Source: Nematostella vectensis
Lineage: Eukaryota; Cnidaria; Anthozoa; Actiniaria; Edwardsiidae
NCBI RefSeq assembly: GCF_932526225.1
Contig: NC_064044.1
Location: forward strand, 10,534,906-10,598,905
Length of the DNA stretch: 64,000 nt
Reading direction: 5' to 3'
In this document: positions 43,820 to 56,100 of the stretch, piece after piece
Position numbering within the stretch: the first letter of the stretch is position 1
Layout: every line of letters begins with the position of its first letter
Made by a program: the position numbers and the translations under genes
Notes under the pieces: generated by a model
Databases searched by the model: none
What the model was told of the DNA's origin: nothing
What the model saw: the letters and a program-made list of their open reading frames with translations, nothing else

Positions 43820-46800
43820 GTATGGTGTGTGCACAATTTGGACATCCAGTGACTTATATAAATGCAAATAACAAACATACTATACTCCCTTTTACATATA
43901 TCTTATATTATCGTTAACCTGTCCAGGCGAAGAGTTTTGTGATAAAAAGGCAACCAAATTTGTTATTAAGAAAGGAAAGTGGATATGAGTTTATTGGCTT
44001 AAGCTCAATATCTTTCTTCTCTGTTTTTATTTTACTTTCTTTCTCGAGTTGGTTCTTGCTTGTTAGGCACGCCATAACAGTCAGACTGAGGCCCGTCTGT
44101 AAGGTATTCCATCTGAGAATGAAAACAGCAGACATTTTACTTAAAAATCAAATATAATACACAAACCAATATTAATTCCTTGGTCACTTATTACTATCCC
44201 CTAATTTCATTTTCTCCATTTTATCAGGTTGTTATGCAACTTTTCTTCCTTCTCAAGGAGCTCACGTTTGCCGTAACGATGGAAAACATCTTTCATTCAC
44301 GGCCCAAAGCTCTGAGCAAACTCCACGGGGGAAATGGATTTCAAATGTTCACGGATACAGGACCCTGCTTCAATACAATGGTGGTTTAGACGCTTGTCTT
44401 AGTTTGTGTTGTGGATTAAAATGGTGCAACCACGCTTCATTGGAAGGGACGGAATGTTATGGTGTGGCGTGCACGGGACCAGGCTGCGGTTCAGGGACTC
44501 AGGGATTTGGTATTTCTTCTTCTAGTACTGCTGTTGAGGGAAAACATGATTCCGAGAACCCTGATCTTCGCTGTAAGTAACCCATATAATATTTAAACAT
44601 GAATGTCGTTATTTTACTTTAACCCAACCATTTTAATTCTGAACTTGGGTAAATTGCTCTAACTTTATTTCTCATTCGTGTCATGAAACTTGTATTTGTT
44701 TATTTATTTTTCATTTTTCGATATCGACCTTTCTTCTAATCATATTCATATCTAATCTTTCGAGCTTCTTTTGATTTTCACACCACGTCTTTCTTTGGAT
44801 TTTTATCATTTCTCATTTTACTGTATTACATCAGTGAAAAGGAACGAGATGTGAAAACGCTAAGAGATCGATTGAAAGGAAATATTCCGCCTCAACACAA
44901 TGGCGCAAGCTCTATTTTTGAAAATTCGCTCAAAATATTTGTTGTTTGATCCCCGGGGTCTTTATTACGACAATAATATTGTGTTTAGAAATCCTTGATC
45001 CTGAACAGAGGGGCACCTGTTTTTTTTTTCCGCGAGCCGTGAGCCCAAGATTTCATTAAACGAAAACACGTTGATTTAGGGCTCACGAAACTGCCAAAAT
45101 TATGCGATTTTATAAACAATAATAATAACAGTCTTTCAATGTATTCCTCATCGAAATAACAGCCCGTTATCAGAAAATAAAACAAAATGGAGCTGAAAAA
45201 GTTGTGTTAATTGAAGCGTGAAATTAACAAGCGCCCGTTTTTTTCACTCAATATAAACATTATGATGACTGGGTTTCTCATGATCCTTTTCCAAACTCCA
45301 AAATTGAAAAAGGATGGTAAGAGAAAATGAGATGCAATAAAAAAAAATCACGAAGAAAGGAAAAAGACAAGGTCAATTATCAATAAAGAAGAATATACTT
45401 GACTATTTTAAATTTCCTTATTTTACTACATATGTTATACACATATATTTTAAAACAAGACAAGACTCTTGAACACTGGGCGGACGCTAAACTACAAATT
45501 CTGCTGTGTCGAATTGCTCGAATTCCTCGAATGTTCTAGATTATTGTTCATGGTGCCCCTGTCAAATGGATGGCTACGCTTTCTTGCGCAGATCTGAGAT
45601 TTTGATTGTTCTTGTCATGATTAAAGTGCGCAGAACTTAATACCGCGAAGTTTCTCCACCCTTCTTCTAAATGGGTGTCGATGTTAACTTGAAATGTGGT
45701 AAAAATGTTTCTAATAAGAAAGCGATGCTTGCAAGTTTTTAATCTAATGACAATGGAGAACAATGAAAGATATTTATTTCCTTTAGCTTGAACCAGATCG
45801 TATTCCCTGCTAGCAGAGGCCTATTTCCTCTGTATTTCGCTGGGCTGGCGTTCGCGAGGAAAAGAGACCTCTGCCATGGGTCGAAACTGTTTTTGTTGCG
45901 CATGCGTGAGCCTTAATAAGCGATCGACGTGCCATAACCCGTACCATCGCGCGAAAGCTGTCAATATGCTAATATGCTTTGCATGGGTTTAGTAATGAAA
46001 TCATGAATCAAACTCCGGTTAGTTCTCCTCTTCGAAAAAAGAAAACAACTGTTCAATTTGAATCACCTAAAACGTCACTTAAAAGATTGAACAGCAAACG
46101 CAGCAAAAACGAGTTTTGTCTTGTTTGTGGGGTTAATTTCAAGACATCTGGGCAGGCGAGTTTCTTCAATGTAAATACCGCACAGTTGGACTCGAAGAAA
46201 ATGTTACAAAACTTTTTGGTAAACTTAGATCAGCTATTTCCAGAAGAATATGCAAAACCTGTAAACGGAAGATTGACTCGTTAATCAAAAGAGAGAAAAT
46301 TCTGAATGAAGATAAGGCATTGAATGGCTTTTTTTATAATTCGTCGCGTGATATTTCTACGGAGGACACCGTTTCGAATGCGGGCTTATTATCCCGCAGC
46401 GGATATACGTTTCATGCATGCGCTAGTCATTGTGGGCTCAAATAGTGGCCAGTAATTAATAAACGGAGCATGCGCTCTGGATCTCCCGTCCACGATCGTG
46501 GACGGCGGTTTGATCAAACGAACTTGCGACCCATGGCAGAGGTATCTTTTCCTCGCGAACTCCAGCCCAGCGAAATACAGAGAAAAGAGGCCTCTGCTAG
46601 CAGGGAACAGATCGTACAATCTGGATCTTAACTCCAGACAATCGAAATTTTTTTATGTATTTTGTTTTTATTATTCGTCTTTGTGTATATCTCAAAGTTA
46701 TTTTTTGGTAAACAAATTATTAGCTTATCTTACTTATATCTTATTATTATTATTTGTTACTATTATAGGACTATATACCTTATATTATATTATATTATAT

Positions 46801-49800
46801 TATATTATATTATATTATATTATATTATATTATATTATTATATGATATTATATAAAATATTTATTACTGTTATATACTATACATATTTATTACCACCAAA
46901 AACCAAGGGTCTCAATGGGGGTATCTGATTTACGGTAAATGGTTAGAAAATAGGCGTTTTTCATGCTTACGGTTAGATCTTCATTACGGTAAACGTTTTT
47001 TTTTAAGTTTACTTAATTTTTGTAGCCTACCTGTAGGTAGGCACGAAAACCCCACGAAAACACGGAGTTCGCATACCACGGTCGCCATCTTTAATAATGC
47101 GCTCCGTAGGGGGAGGGGGGGAATGCCAAGATGGCGGCCTTGGTATGCGAACTCCGGGTTTTCGTGCCGGAAAAAAACTATCAAAGCCTACATGAAGGCT
47201 AATTTTTTACCATTTTACGTTTAACGGTAAACCCCTTTGAGACCCATAAAACTGGTACTCTTGATTCTGCTAGGGGATGGTGGTATCTCTCGGGATGAAC
47301 CTATGATTCTGAGTTGAGTGACAGTTTAAAATATGTTATAAGATGGCATACTATGACAAAATAAACAAAAAAAATTCTATTTCTCTATCAGCTCTTCTGT
47401 ATCCTTGGCGTAATGCCGCTGACCACCATTGTCTGAAGACTGCTATCATTTTCAATGTTACGCTCGCGCGTGGTTTTGACTCCGGGGCCTTCATTGATCG
47501 CGGGAGACTGGGAGACATGGCGAGCTGTCAGCGCAAGTGCTGCCGGATGTCACGCTGCGATGTTGCTTTTATGGCGGGAAAAAGGTGGGTAGCGTTTTCT
47601 AATCAGTTATGACGGGAAAAAAGGGTAGCACTGTCAAATCTGGCGGTAATAAGGCGGATAGCGCTGTCTAATCAGTTTTGGCGGGAAAAGGTGGATAGCG
47701 CTGTCTAGTTATGGCCGGAAAAAGGGGTAGCGTTGTCCAATCAGTTCAGTTAATTTAATTTAGCCAGGAAAGCAATATTCTAGAGAGTAATACTATTTAA
47801 CAAGCTTCTGCCTACTGTAAAGGATTCATAACTTGCAACGACACCACAGCGAAAGTTGTCAACGTTCTTTTTTCTTCCTTTTTTTTTCTTTGTTTATTTT
47901 TCAACAGCCGCCTATACTAAACGGCTATTCTTGTTTGAAGGTGCTTCTCCGTCAGTTGCCATAGCGACGAGGCATGTCAATGGATCCCAGTGAAGAGATC
48001 CAAACATCACCTGCAGCTCTCATACGTGAGCAGCTTACGCAGGCTCAAAGAGCTGGCCAGCGGTAAGTTATTTCATGCTTTTACCCTGTATTCGATAACG
48101 ACCGTTCCGATATCAAATGTTCTGGACTCTTTAAAACTCTTCGAGCTCATAGTCTGTCACGCGCGTTGCGTTACATGCACTAGAATGACGTCACGCAATG
48201 TTTTGCATAAGGTTTATCGGAGTCATTCTTTAACGACTGTTTTGGTATCAAGTGGTCTGTACCTAAACAACAGATTTCGTGATCTGTCACGCGCGTTGTG
48301 TTACATGTACCAAAATGACGTCAACGAGGTTGTGCCAAGGGTCGGTAAAGTCATCTTCGTTGAAAATTCAAAGACACTCGGTTTTTGACACAACCTGTCG
48401 ATCTGAAAGGTTCACTGGTTGAGTTTGCACTTGTATGGCACCATGTCCCACACCCGTCATTTAGAGAGGCTTAGACGGGACAAGCTGAAAATTATGAATA
48501 ATAAAGCGGTCACCCGCGAGCCTATAAAATAGCAAACTAACAATAGAACAAAGAACGTGGACAAAATACAGCTAGGGGCTCTGAGCAGCGAAAGTAAACT
48601 ACTTCTGTTTCACTTATCGCTGCCGTAATTTGAAATCTGAAATTGTCATTTTATCGTCTATATCTGGAATAGCCTTGGGCAAGCTACGAATCTTTTGAGG
48701 TTGGTTATGGGAATGCCAAACAGCTTTTTGAAGCACTCACAATGTTTTTAAAGATCGTGTCCATTCCGTGTTTATTTTTCGAGTCAAACTTAAGAGGTTT
48801 TTTTGCTGAAATTGCCCTAAATTTAAAACAATTTTCAATGCTTGATTTCTCCGAAGAGTGCTATGATCTTAGTATTTGACAACCACGAAATATTTTTTTT
48901 GCTTTTTGTTTTAGGATCTGAACTAGTCACTTTGTTTTCTGTTTTAAATAACCCGACGAACTTTAGTTTTTGAAAATATGATTGTTAACGTCAAGAAAAT
49001 GTAAATATTTTTTTATCCTAAGGACTTAGCTTACAAACTTTTGTAACTGCATCACTTTTTACAGGAAACTTTGAGCATCAACAAACCACTTTTAAGTCAT
49101 TGCCATGGAGGGCCTTACTTTTTTTAAACACAATAGCTTTGTGTTTTGCTAGACAATTGTTTCTCTTTTTGGAAAGGTTAGCGTTAAAGGTTGACTTCGA
49201 ACTTGTACTTTCCCAGCGTTGTCAATAATCAAATGAAATGACTTGAGAACCAATTGAACAATTTATAGCGCACTCGTTAATTTATCATATGGCTTGGGGT
49301 TTTTCCTTTTTTTAATCTCTGAATTATTTATCATGTGAGCAACCCCGTTTTTTTAAATAAAATTTAGTTTGGCCTTCAGTGTAACAACAAGATCTTCGTC
49401 ACCGAACATCAGATCATTAAATGCAGACAGATGGTAACAACCCAGTTATCCATTTAACATGCTATCCTTTTTTTGGTAGCCCTCAAGCAAGAAGAACAGC
49501 AACGTGCTGAGAGCGAAAAGCCAGATGTCTTAATCATTCAAGACAGCGATGACATCCAAAACCAGAACATCCCCCCGACAAGAGCGCGCATCAAGAGTAA
49601 CAGCAATACACCCAGCCCTGTTATCAGCGATGGTAAATCATCAAGCCACGCGCCAAAAATTCAAGATGCTGAACTCAAATGGCTATTGTATGGCGTCAGA
49701 GAGGGGTCGACGTCTGCTGTGGGGCATGCATCCAAGAAGATCTCCAAAACTGCGGCGTCTGCGCCAGGGTCACGTGCGAAGGCCGCTAAGGATAGTCCAG

Positions 49801-50049
49801 ATCCCAGGGGAGGCAGCAAGAGCAAGGTTACACATACGATCAGACCTAGCCAGACCACCTTGATAAGTGGATCAGAGTCTAGAACCAGGAACACGGCTCC
49901 TCCCAGGGAAGATGGGGAAGTTGCTCGCTCCAGGGGTCACTCCTTACGGCAAAGTCTGACATTTATAGGTTGGATAGATACAACTTCCAAGCAGTCGACA
50001 TCGCCACAATCATCATCAACATCCCCATCAGTATCATCATCATCACCGC

Positions 50050-50086
<37 letters not shown>

Positions 50087-50093
50087 GTCATCG

Positions 50094-50139
<46 letters not shown>

Positions 50140-53100
50140 CACCACCAGCACCTTCACCACCACCACCAACAACAAAATCGTCAACATCAGCATTATCGTC
50201 GGTATCATCATCATCATCATCTTCACCGCCATCATTGTCATCATCATCATCACCATCTACACTGCAAGTGACTTTCGAGTTAAAAGCTTCGAGTGTCGCT
50301 ATTTCCCATTTATCAAGCAAGCCGAGAAGCAATCTGGATGGAGATCTCACCCGCCCGAGCTTGCTAATGGATTGGCTGGAAACCGCTACTGTACCATCTA
50401 TGTCAGTCAGTTTGCCAGCTTCCGGCTCATCTGCTACCGTCACTTCTAAATCCGAAAGTGTCCCTGTATCAAGAGTAACGCATTCCACAGTTGTGAACAT
50501 TATTCGTTCGAAATCATCGTCTTTTGCATCACCTTTCAGCATATATTCGCCATTTAAAAGTGACCGGTCAAACAGTGGAAGTACCACCAATGTTAAATTG
50601 CCAGGGAAGAAGTCACCCCGACGAGAAAAGAGTTCTGATATATCGGTTTCCGGTTCTTCATTAAAAGGCCATTCAATTTCCGGAGGAATAACTGAACAAA
50701 ACAGGCAGTCAGTTACACCATCCTGGTTGCAAAGTGTCTCTGTAGAATATGAGAGTTATTCAAGGGTCGCCACGATCAAGTTATCTCCATCGACAAATCA
50801 TTCTTCCAGTGGTTCTATAACCTCGTCTAAAGTGTTAAATTCAACGGAAGTTAAAACGTTAGTCACAGACTCTGGTGCTAGGAAAACTCATTCCGCATCG
50901 AGTTACCGTGTTTTGAGTTTTAAAAGCACAAAAGTACTCACTTCAACACCAACGCTGACTACCACTCCTACTAAACCTTTCACAGCAAAGTTTAAGGAAA
51001 GCCTAGGAGAACACCCCTCAAACGTTAAAACCATGAAGACAAAAAAGAGGGAATCTCCCTCAAAAGTTATAAAGAATTATACAAAGAGTACAGGACCACG
51101 GACAAAAACAAAGACCATTAATATTATGCCTGATGTAGTGATGATCACTGCATCCCAAAGGATTAAGAACACTAAAAGGCATAAAAGTCATCGTTACTCT
51201 TACAAACCAAAGAAAGATAAGGGTGTAAAGCCCAACTTGAACTTGACAACTAGCCTATCTCGAAAACCTGTAATTCAGAAACTCAACCGACTCAACCAGC
51301 AGACTCAACCCGCAACCCTCGAGCAAAAACCGACACAACCTTCAAGCAGAAGCAATGTAGTGAATACACCAAAGAGGAAGTCTGGATCAAATCTTATGCA
51401 ATCGGAGGGTGCATTCAATATAACCGTCAACATAAAACCGGAGCGAGAACATTCATACTTCAAATCCCAGAAAGTTAAGGCTGGATCTAAAATATCCTTT
51501 GGTTTGCAAAGAATGTTTCAAGAGAAGCCTTTAAAAAAAATAAGTACAACCCTCAAGTCTCCGAAGGAACTCGGAAAAACATCTCCAACTGCATCTGGAA
51601 ATGGTTATGCGGTGACAATGCCGACTACAGACGTTAAACCTATTGCCGTTGGTTCACCAGAAATTTCAGCTTCGAAAGAAACCACTGTCAAGCATACAAG
51701 ACCTACAAAGAGGCTTGATGTTTCTGATATAGTGGATGGGGGCACATCAAAGACCATGCCTCACTGGACTGTTGATCAGCAACACAGCCTGCGCTGGCAG
51801 TATGGCAGCGCCTTCAATCCGACAGCACCTCATGACAGTCAAAGCCATAACGGTTTATCCAATCCTACCAAAAGGCACAGCGCAATAACAGAGTACAGTA
51901 CAGACGCTATGCTTCCCTCGAAACGTCCCACCAATTCTATTCCAACTGAAAGGCTTAATAGGATCAAAGAGCAGTACTCAGAGGCTGTGCATCAGACGGG
52001 ACCACGACGTCCTGTCAAATCTACTCCAACGAAAAGGCACAATGAAGGCACCGAGCAAAGCTCAAGAGCTGAACATCAGGTGGAACGGGGACGTCCTGTC
52101 AAAATTGTTTCAAGCTCAACAGTAGCCCCCATCAAGAATAAGGAAAAATATAATTATAAAAAATTTAAACCTACGCCTCGAGTGAAGTTATCGAACAGGA
52201 AAATTAAAGACGACAACAAGATCATGAAGATTGAGAAGATCAATGTTATTGAGGTCCCTGAAACAATATCAAACCATTACAAAGCGTCTCCTCATATCAA
52301 CAAGGAGAATGTACAGGACGACGCGCTGTCGACTACACCCTTACCACCATCCTGCAAGGGCAGCGACATTCGCTTTAATTACACTTTTGTGTATGGAAGG
52401 CGGGCTGGAAATTTCACATACGCAGGGGAGATGAATGACATGAACTCCTGTGTCCAGAGCTGCTGTCTGGACAGCCTTTGTAGGATAGCGCTTATGATTG
52501 ACAATAGTTGCTATGGTGTCAAGTGCGTAGGGAAGTTCTGCCAGACAGCGCCGGCATCGCACATTAGACTGAGGCCAAGGCTGGCCTATGTCATTCGAGA
52601 GAAAGGTAAGGTTTTATTGCTCTCATTGAATTGTAGCTTGTCTGCTGTTAGAAACTTGTAGCTGACCAAATTTTCGTCTTTAATAAGGCTTCTTCAGGAC
52701 TTCTTGAGTCTTCCCTGAAGGCAAATAATCCCAATTCATGATCTCCCAACGAAAGTTGATTATTTCTTACCTGTGTCTTTTTTTACAGCTGTCATCTCAA
52801 GTCCAACATCTTTGTCCCCTTCGAACATCAACACTCATTCGGGGACGGTCTCTTACAATGTTACGCTAGGCAAGGAGGAGAGACCGCCCGAAACGAGGGT
52901 GGTTTTGAAGGGGACCGGACAGCACCTGACCGGACAAGAAATAATCGGAGAAGGCCTGAAAAGGCTAGGCATAAGTGGACAAGGAAAGAACGGACAAAAA
53001 CTGAGTAGGCAGCATGTGACCGGACAAGCATTGGACGGACAAGATGTGACAAGACAAGGAATGACCGGACAAGCATTCAGCCCTTCTGAAGAGCACGAAT

Positions 53101-56100
53101 CCACAATTGAATCAACAGAAGTTGGAACGTGGTCATCCTCTCAGCACTTAACACAAGACATGCAAAGAACCACTAAACTACAGCCTGTACTGTCTGTAAA
53201 TAAGTCACTCCCATCACTAAGCAAGAGACGGCCAGCTCAGCATGGGACAAACTCGGTTTCTAATGACAGTAAAAATATGAATAAGCCAATAAATGAGAAA
53301 CAACGGCATCATCAACAGGGAAAACAACAGCATCATCGCCTTCATCAGCAGCAGCGGCACAAAAAGAACGATAATCCCCATCAGCATCAGCAGCAGAAAC
53401 AACAGCATCGATATCATCATCGGCATCAACAAAAGCATCACCAAAAGCAACAGCAGCATCAGAGAAAAACAAGCAACCGCGTTTCTACACACCAAAGACA
53501 TGAGGAAAAGGACACAGAAGGCTTATACATTCACGCACAGCTTCATCGACCTTCGTATAGAAAAGAAAACCGCGATTCAAAGAAAACGGCGATTCCTTCC
53601 CCGAAGACGGTAAGGCTGGAGGCAAGTGAAAGTAAGAACAAAATCCCATACAACAACAGAGTAAGGAGTCAAAGCCTTTCTGAAAAATCGTCATCTTCTA
53701 CAGTAGCAATGGGAAAAGATTATTTTGAGCAAGCTGATATAAACCACGTTATTGCCGCAGATAACAAATTACACCACGAAATGATGAAGGTGATCAAAAA
53801 GCAAACTCTGCCCTTAGGTGGAACATTATTCGTCAAGCCCAAGATAACCGAGATTGGACGCAAAAATATGAGACACGACAGCAAAAATGGAATTAACAAC
53901 GATAAGAAATTTCACAAATATACAATGAAGACCGCCAAGACACCAGAGAAGCCCTCGTCGGCGAATCCGATAATGTTCGACGAGGATGACATCACAATGG
54001 CCGATCGGTTCGAGCACCTGGATACGCTGCTAAACCTATCAATGATCCACAAGAAGCACTCTGTACAAGTCGCCAAGTATCTGTTCGACATCGGGAAAAT
54101 GACGGCCGACATCGGACTCAAAATGGCTGCAGCCGAGGGCTTAAAGCTACCAAAGGCGAAGACTCCAGAAGAGAAAAGGAAAATACAATACGCTATGCAT
54201 ATTGGTCGACATATTATGAGGATTGGTAGAGAGATTTTACTTCGAGCGGTTAAGTTGCTCGGGACAGGTCTTGGAGCCGATAAGTCTGAGACGGCCAAGA
54301 CGAACCTGGCGCATGAGGCAAATAAGCCTACGAAGAAGGTCACCAACGCTAGGTTGTACCCAATTCTTGCGACCAAAAAGACTCCTAAGACGTCCACTAC
54401 TGCTAAGACGTCAGCAACTTCTAAAACTTCAACTATTGCCAAGACGTCAACCTCTTCTAAGACGTCCACCACTGCTAAGACGTCAACCACTTCCAAGACG
54501 TCAACCTCTGCTAAGACGTCCTCCACTGCTAAGACGTCAACCATTGCTAAGACATCAACTTCTGCTACGTCTATCGTTGCTGGCTTCACTATCCCAACAC
54601 CAGTAATCAAAGTCGTTCGCCTGTGCAGTCATGGGCTCATTCACGAAGGTGTAACCCTCAGAGGGGGGTTCTCAGCTGGAAAGTTCATCGCTCAGGGCCA
54701 TGTTGGCAGTATGCAGATTTGCATCAAACTGTGCTGTAGACGACCTAAATGCGACCTGGCCTTCGTGGTTCGTGATGTTTGCTATTCCGTAACGTGCTTC
54801 AACTCAACTGCCTGCCATACTGTGAAAGCTCATAAGGCGTCAGAGTTCCATCCCCAAGTGGCGTTCATATTCAGGGGCCTTAAGCCTGGGAATGATCTTG
54901 ATATTGGAAGCCATAAGACACTTAAAGATAAGCTACGCAAGGACTTGAAGTATGTGCCACAGGAACAACAGGCACAGACAACGTCTGCAATTTCTGAGAA
55001 AACTGGTGATGCTTTAATTAAGGAGACATATGCCCCAACGAATCGAATCTGGCACGGAAAGAGTGCATCGGAGATCAATCTGTCACAATCAGGTCACAAT
55101 ACTCGTCAAAATATGTATATACCATCACAAAATATGGGCAGTCAAAAGCCTGGTATTCCTGGAACTGGTACGAGGCACAAACCTACAAATTTGGTCACTA
55201 GTTCTAAAATCTCCGGACCTCAAGGAACTCGTAACGTATATGGCAAAGATGTGTCATCCTCTAATACAAGTCCATCAACTGCTAGATCTATAATTCCTAG
55301 ACTTCCAGGAAGGTGTCCTCATTCGGAAATCCAGGAAGGAGTTGGTCTGCTTAGAGGACTACAAACAGGTGATTATAGCTACTTCGGTGAAAGTAAGAAC
55401 ATGACGAAGTGTGTCGAATACTGCTGCAGTACCGAGGCTTGTGATATCGCCTTCATACTTGATGCGTCTTGTTATGGAGTGGAGTGCTTTAGTGAAGCTG
55501 TGTGCAAGACATTGCCATATAAACAGAAGAGATATAGTACTCAAGCAGTGTTTATCACGAGACGTTATAACAAGGCATACAGTATAGACGATGGAAAAAA
55601 AGATGCTTCTAGTGTAAAGGAACCCAGCCATAAGAACAAAGAGAAAGCTGCCTTGGATGAAAAGGAATCCATTCATGGCAGTGTAGAGAAAGATGGTGTT
55701 GGTAAAGCCGATTCAAGTCCGAACAAGTCGGAAAAGGTTGGGCCAAGTACAAAGGGATCTAGTCGTTTCCATAGCCATAAAAACAAGGGTCGAGGAAAGG
55801 GTGAATCTTCTGTGCACAATGAGGAAAGAGGTAATTCTTCTCAAATTCTACCCCCTACACAAAACAAAGGGGCTGGTCAAAGCCGATCCAAACCTTTGCA
55901 GCAGTCAGTAAGTACTGTAAAAGGGATGAAGGTCCAGGAGACATTTGAAGAGAGACCTCCTGGTCTAGATGAGACCGAGGAGATCGCACTGAAGCGCAAA
56001 CCAAGTATTGATGTACAGAAGACTGCGCACATTATTGAGAAAGCGATCATCAAACATGATGCTACTACTGAAGAACTAGAGAAAATCGATAAACTTCTCC

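Larger units (their letters stand above)
44573..47391 (+). other. Intron 2 of the MANSC gene with nested transposons
   Basis: Contains a MULE-like element (45803-46607), a TATAT-type microsatellite (about 46780-46845) and a composite inverted-repeat element (46908-47245). No additional exon was recognised. Confidence 0.75.

Noticed and set aside
44180-44389. Plus-strand ATG frame overlapping MANSC exon 2
   Set aside because: It stops inside the exon and lacks the cysteine pattern; the neighbouring frame joins the signal-peptide exon and carries the CC-x4-C core.
49937-50590. Minus-strand poly-Asp frame and plus-strand poly-Ile frame
   Set aside because: Both are other-frame readings of the TCA tract inside the long MANSC exon.
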